A stretch of DNA of 7,178 bases, taken from an uncultured Eubacteriales bacterium (lineage in GTDB: Bacteria; Bacillota; Clostridia; UBA1381; UMGS1253). The notes below the pieces were generated by a model, which was not told where the DNA came from, made no database searches, and saw only the letters and a list, made by a program, of their open reading frames with translations. A program made the position numbers and the translations under genes. Shown one piece after another: positions 5,883 to 7,178 of this stretch (its first letter is position 1; the number at the start of each line of letters is the position of its first letter). The stretch covers positions 1 to 7,178 of the forward strand of contig URQR01000106.1 in NCBI GenBank assembly GCA_900550065.1, written 5' to 3'.

Positions 5883-6110
5883 GGTCAGCCCGCGGAGCAC
5901 GATATAATGTCCCTTTTCGGTAAACGCGCCTTCGCCCATATGCGCAATTACGGGAATGCCCGCGTTCAGCGCGTTTATAATGGCGGATTCGCTGCCCTCG
6001 ATCCATTTGCCGTACACGCCGTATTGTTCGGCGAGCCATTGCAGCGTTCTGTGGCTCAAGCCGTTTCCGTGGTAGCGGCCGTCGTCCACCGCCGCGCAGA
6101 ACAGCGTATA
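5868..6110 (-). pseudogene. C39-like (papain-fold) peptidase domain, internal fragment
   Basis: The minus frame here encodes about 80 residues that do not belong to Rnf[21 protein letters not shown], then [22 protein letters not shown] and [19 protein letters not shown]. The pattern [L-x-A-G-x-P-V-I-x-x-M-G-x-G-x-F-T-x-x-G-H-x-I-V-L-x-G] is that of C39-family-like peptidase domains found in secreted proteins of Firmicutes; the His of GHYIVL is the expected catalytic His. The catalytic Cys, which should lie near the N-terminus, is absent, as is the DPNS-type segment expected after the final DGKV. The piece is therefore truncated at both ends: rnfG sequence replaces its C-terminus in frame, and guanylate kinase sequence in the opposite orientation replaces its N-terminus. 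It is visibly G+C-richer than the gmk and FtsX sequence to its right. An in-frame GTG at 6089-6087 has no good ribosome binding site that I can see. Confidence 0.7.
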
Positions 6111-6120
6111 AGGATTCTGA
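6098..6120. other. Junction 2: C39 peptidase (minus) / guanylate kinase (plus), head to head
   Basis: To the left, the minus strand reads peptidase sequence up to about 6110. To the right, from about 6111, the plus strand reads the gmk N-terminus ([14 protein letters not shown]). Both genes are cut near their N-terminal parts and the orientation flips. No gmk start codon or ribosome binding site survives. The exact breakpoint cannot be set without the parent sequences. Confidence 0.6.
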
Positions 6121-6383
6121 TCGTTGTTTCCGGTTTTTCCGGGGCAGGCAAGGGAACATTGATGAAGCGGCTTGTCAGTGATTATGACAATTATGCCTTA
6201 TCTGTTTCCATGACAACGAGACAGCCAAGAACAGGTGAAGTAGATGGAAGGGAGTATTTCTTTTCCACGAAAGAGGAATTTGAAAAGAAAATAGAAGAAG
6301 AGGGACTTGTGGAATATGCCTGCTACTGTGGCAACTACTACGGAACCCCGAGAGAGTATGTGGAGAAGAAGCTGGAAGAGGGA
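6111..6383 (+). pseudogene. gmk: Guanylate kinase, N-terminal fragment without a start codon
   Basis: Guanylate kinase phosphorylates GMP to GDP with ATP and is essential in bacteria. The plus frame encodes about 90 residues of it: [19 protein letters not shown] with the P-loop GFSGAGKG (codons at about 6132-6155), then [19 protein letters not shown] (about 6207-6263, GMP-binding and lid-side residues), KEEFE, and [19 protein letters not shown] ending at about 6383. This matches the first half of a normal ~200-residue enzyme. The first few residues and the start codon are missing because opposite-strand peptidase sequence takes their place. The second half (which should continue with DVILEI-x-x-QGA) is replaced, in frame, by an FtsX-type permease. 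It cannot encode active enzyme as written; the organism must have an intact copy elsewhere. Confidence 0.88.
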
Positions 6384-6386
6384 GCG
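6363..6386. other. Junction 3: guanylate kinase / FtsX permease, in frame
   Basis: The plus strand encodes KKLEEG followed by [16 protein letters not shown] fits guanylate kinase (a helix before DVILEI), and LEEG-x-AEI is also typical of the coiled-coil region of large FtsX-type permeases. The breakpoint lies in this shared Lys/Glu-rich word and keeps the frame. Confidence 0.65.
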
Positions 6387-7178
6387 GCAGAAATCGCGGA
6401 AAATGAAGCGAAAGTTGCAGAGGCAAAAATTGAGTATGCCAATGGTGAAGAGGAGGCTGCCCAGAAGATTGCAGAAGGCGAACAGAAAATTGCGGACGCA
6501 GAGGCAAAGGTTCAGGATATCGAAAAACCAACCTGGTATGTCTATGACCGTGATACTTTGACTGAGTATTCCGGGTACGGAGAAAACGCGGAGCGTCTAG
6601 GTGCGATTGGCCGTGTCTTCCCGGTATTATTCTTTCTTGTTGCGGCGCTGATTAGTCTGACCAGCATGACGCGAATGGTAGAAGAGCAAAGAACCGCAAT
6701 CGGAACCATGAAAGCACTTGGATATAGCAAGATGTCCATCGCGAAGAAATATCTTGGATATGCGTTGATCGCGACAGCAGGCGGCAGTGTGTTAGGTGTG
6801 CTGATCGGTGAAAAGATATTGCCATATATCATTGTTTACGCATATGGAATTTTATACAAGCATATTACACATATTCTGATCCCATACCAATGGATCTATG
6901 CCTGGATGGCAGCGGCGGCAGCAATTGTATGTACAATGGCAGCAACATTTTTTGCATGTTACAAAGAACTTGTAGCACAGCCGGCAGTACTGATGCGCCC
7001 ACCGGCACCTAAAAATGGACAAAGAGTTTTCTTAGAAAGAATAAAATTTATTTGGAAACATTTAAGTTTCACATGGAAGTCTTGTATCCGTAACTTAACC
7101 AGATATAAGAAACGATTCTTTATGACAGTTTTTGGGATTGGCGGTTGTATGGGATTGATGCTGGTTGGATATGGAATT
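6384..7178 (+). CDS. FtsX-type ABC transporter permease, internal part, open at window end
   Basis: This is the middle of a large MacB/FtsX-like permease with two FtsX domains, the kind that exports lipids or peptides in Firmicutes. It opens with a charged, Ala/Glu/Lys-rich coiled coil (about 6384-6530, [21 protein letters not shown] heptads) from the extracellular region. [11 protein letters not shown] (from about 6528) follows, with the tyrosine-rich stretch GYGENAERL before the membrane. Then come FtsX helices [17 protein letters not shown] (about 6618-6668), the conserved [16 protein letters not shown] loop (about 6684-6731), [17 protein letters not shown], and [17 protein letters not shown]. 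After a linker, [18 protein letters not shown] and [12 protein letters not shown] begin the second FtsX domain. The frame has no stop to the last base. The N-terminal part, normally carrying the first helix and most of the extracellular domain, is replaced by gmk. Codon use is unlike the rnf genes, with many AGA, GGA and GAA. Confidence 0.88.

Noticed and set aside
5862..6390. Insertion of a mobile element as the cause of the mosaic region
   Set aside because: No transposase or integrase frame, no terminal inverted repeats and no target duplication can be seen, and the pieces are fragments of ordinary cellular genes.
6162..7178. Treating 6162 onward as a normal gene starting at the ATG in MKRLV
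   Set aside because: That ATG is inside the guanylate kinase core, after the P-loop; no ribosome binding site precedes it and the frame is open and homologous to gmk further upstream.

Overview
The window looks like chromosomal DNA of an anaerobic, low-to-mid GC Firmicute (class Clostridia). The evidence is canonical sigma-A promoters, strong AGGAGG-type ribosome binding sites, a secreted copper-amine-oxidase-like stalk-domain protein and an ion-pumping Rnf complex operon with a clostridial-type, Cys-rich RnfB. The last ~1 kb differs in codon use and resembles Lachnospiraceae-type genes. I doubt that the whole window is one natural, uninterrupted chromosome segment.

Layout. Positions 1-175 (minus) hold the 5' end of a secreted protein of unknown function with its own promoter. 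A 428-base AT-rich intergenic region then carries divergent promoters and several small dyads and repeats. Next is an AraC-family regulator with an N-terminal cupin sensor (604-1476, plus). It converges on a 110-aa KdgF-like cupin (1486-1818, minus), which is driven by a perfect-consensus promoter. A secreted stalk-domain protein (2076-3158, plus) follows and ends at a bidirectional terminator. The same terminator closes a minus-strand operon that reads rnfG (C-terminal fragment) - rnfE - rnfA - rnfB - small four-helix membrane protein. Rnf couples reduced ferredoxin oxidation by NAD+ to export of Na+ or H+. Only the last half of the usual rnfCDGEAB operon is present.

Upstream of rnfE, between about 5862 and 6390, the sequence is a mosaic. 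Going right, the rnfG C-terminal half joins in frame to the middle of a C39-type papain-like peptidase domain (minus). That abuts, head to head, the N-terminal half of guanylate kinase (gmk, plus, no start codon). The gmk piece joins in frame to the middle of a large FtsX-type ABC transporter permease that runs off the window end. Thus four unrelated gene pieces meet at three junctions within about 530 bases, and two of the joins keep frame at places where both families have similar short sequence. This is the most striking thing in the window. I favour a chimera made by amplification or assembly over a new biological system, but raw reads would settle it. I see no CRISPR array, tRNA, rRNA, transposase or recognisable defence system.
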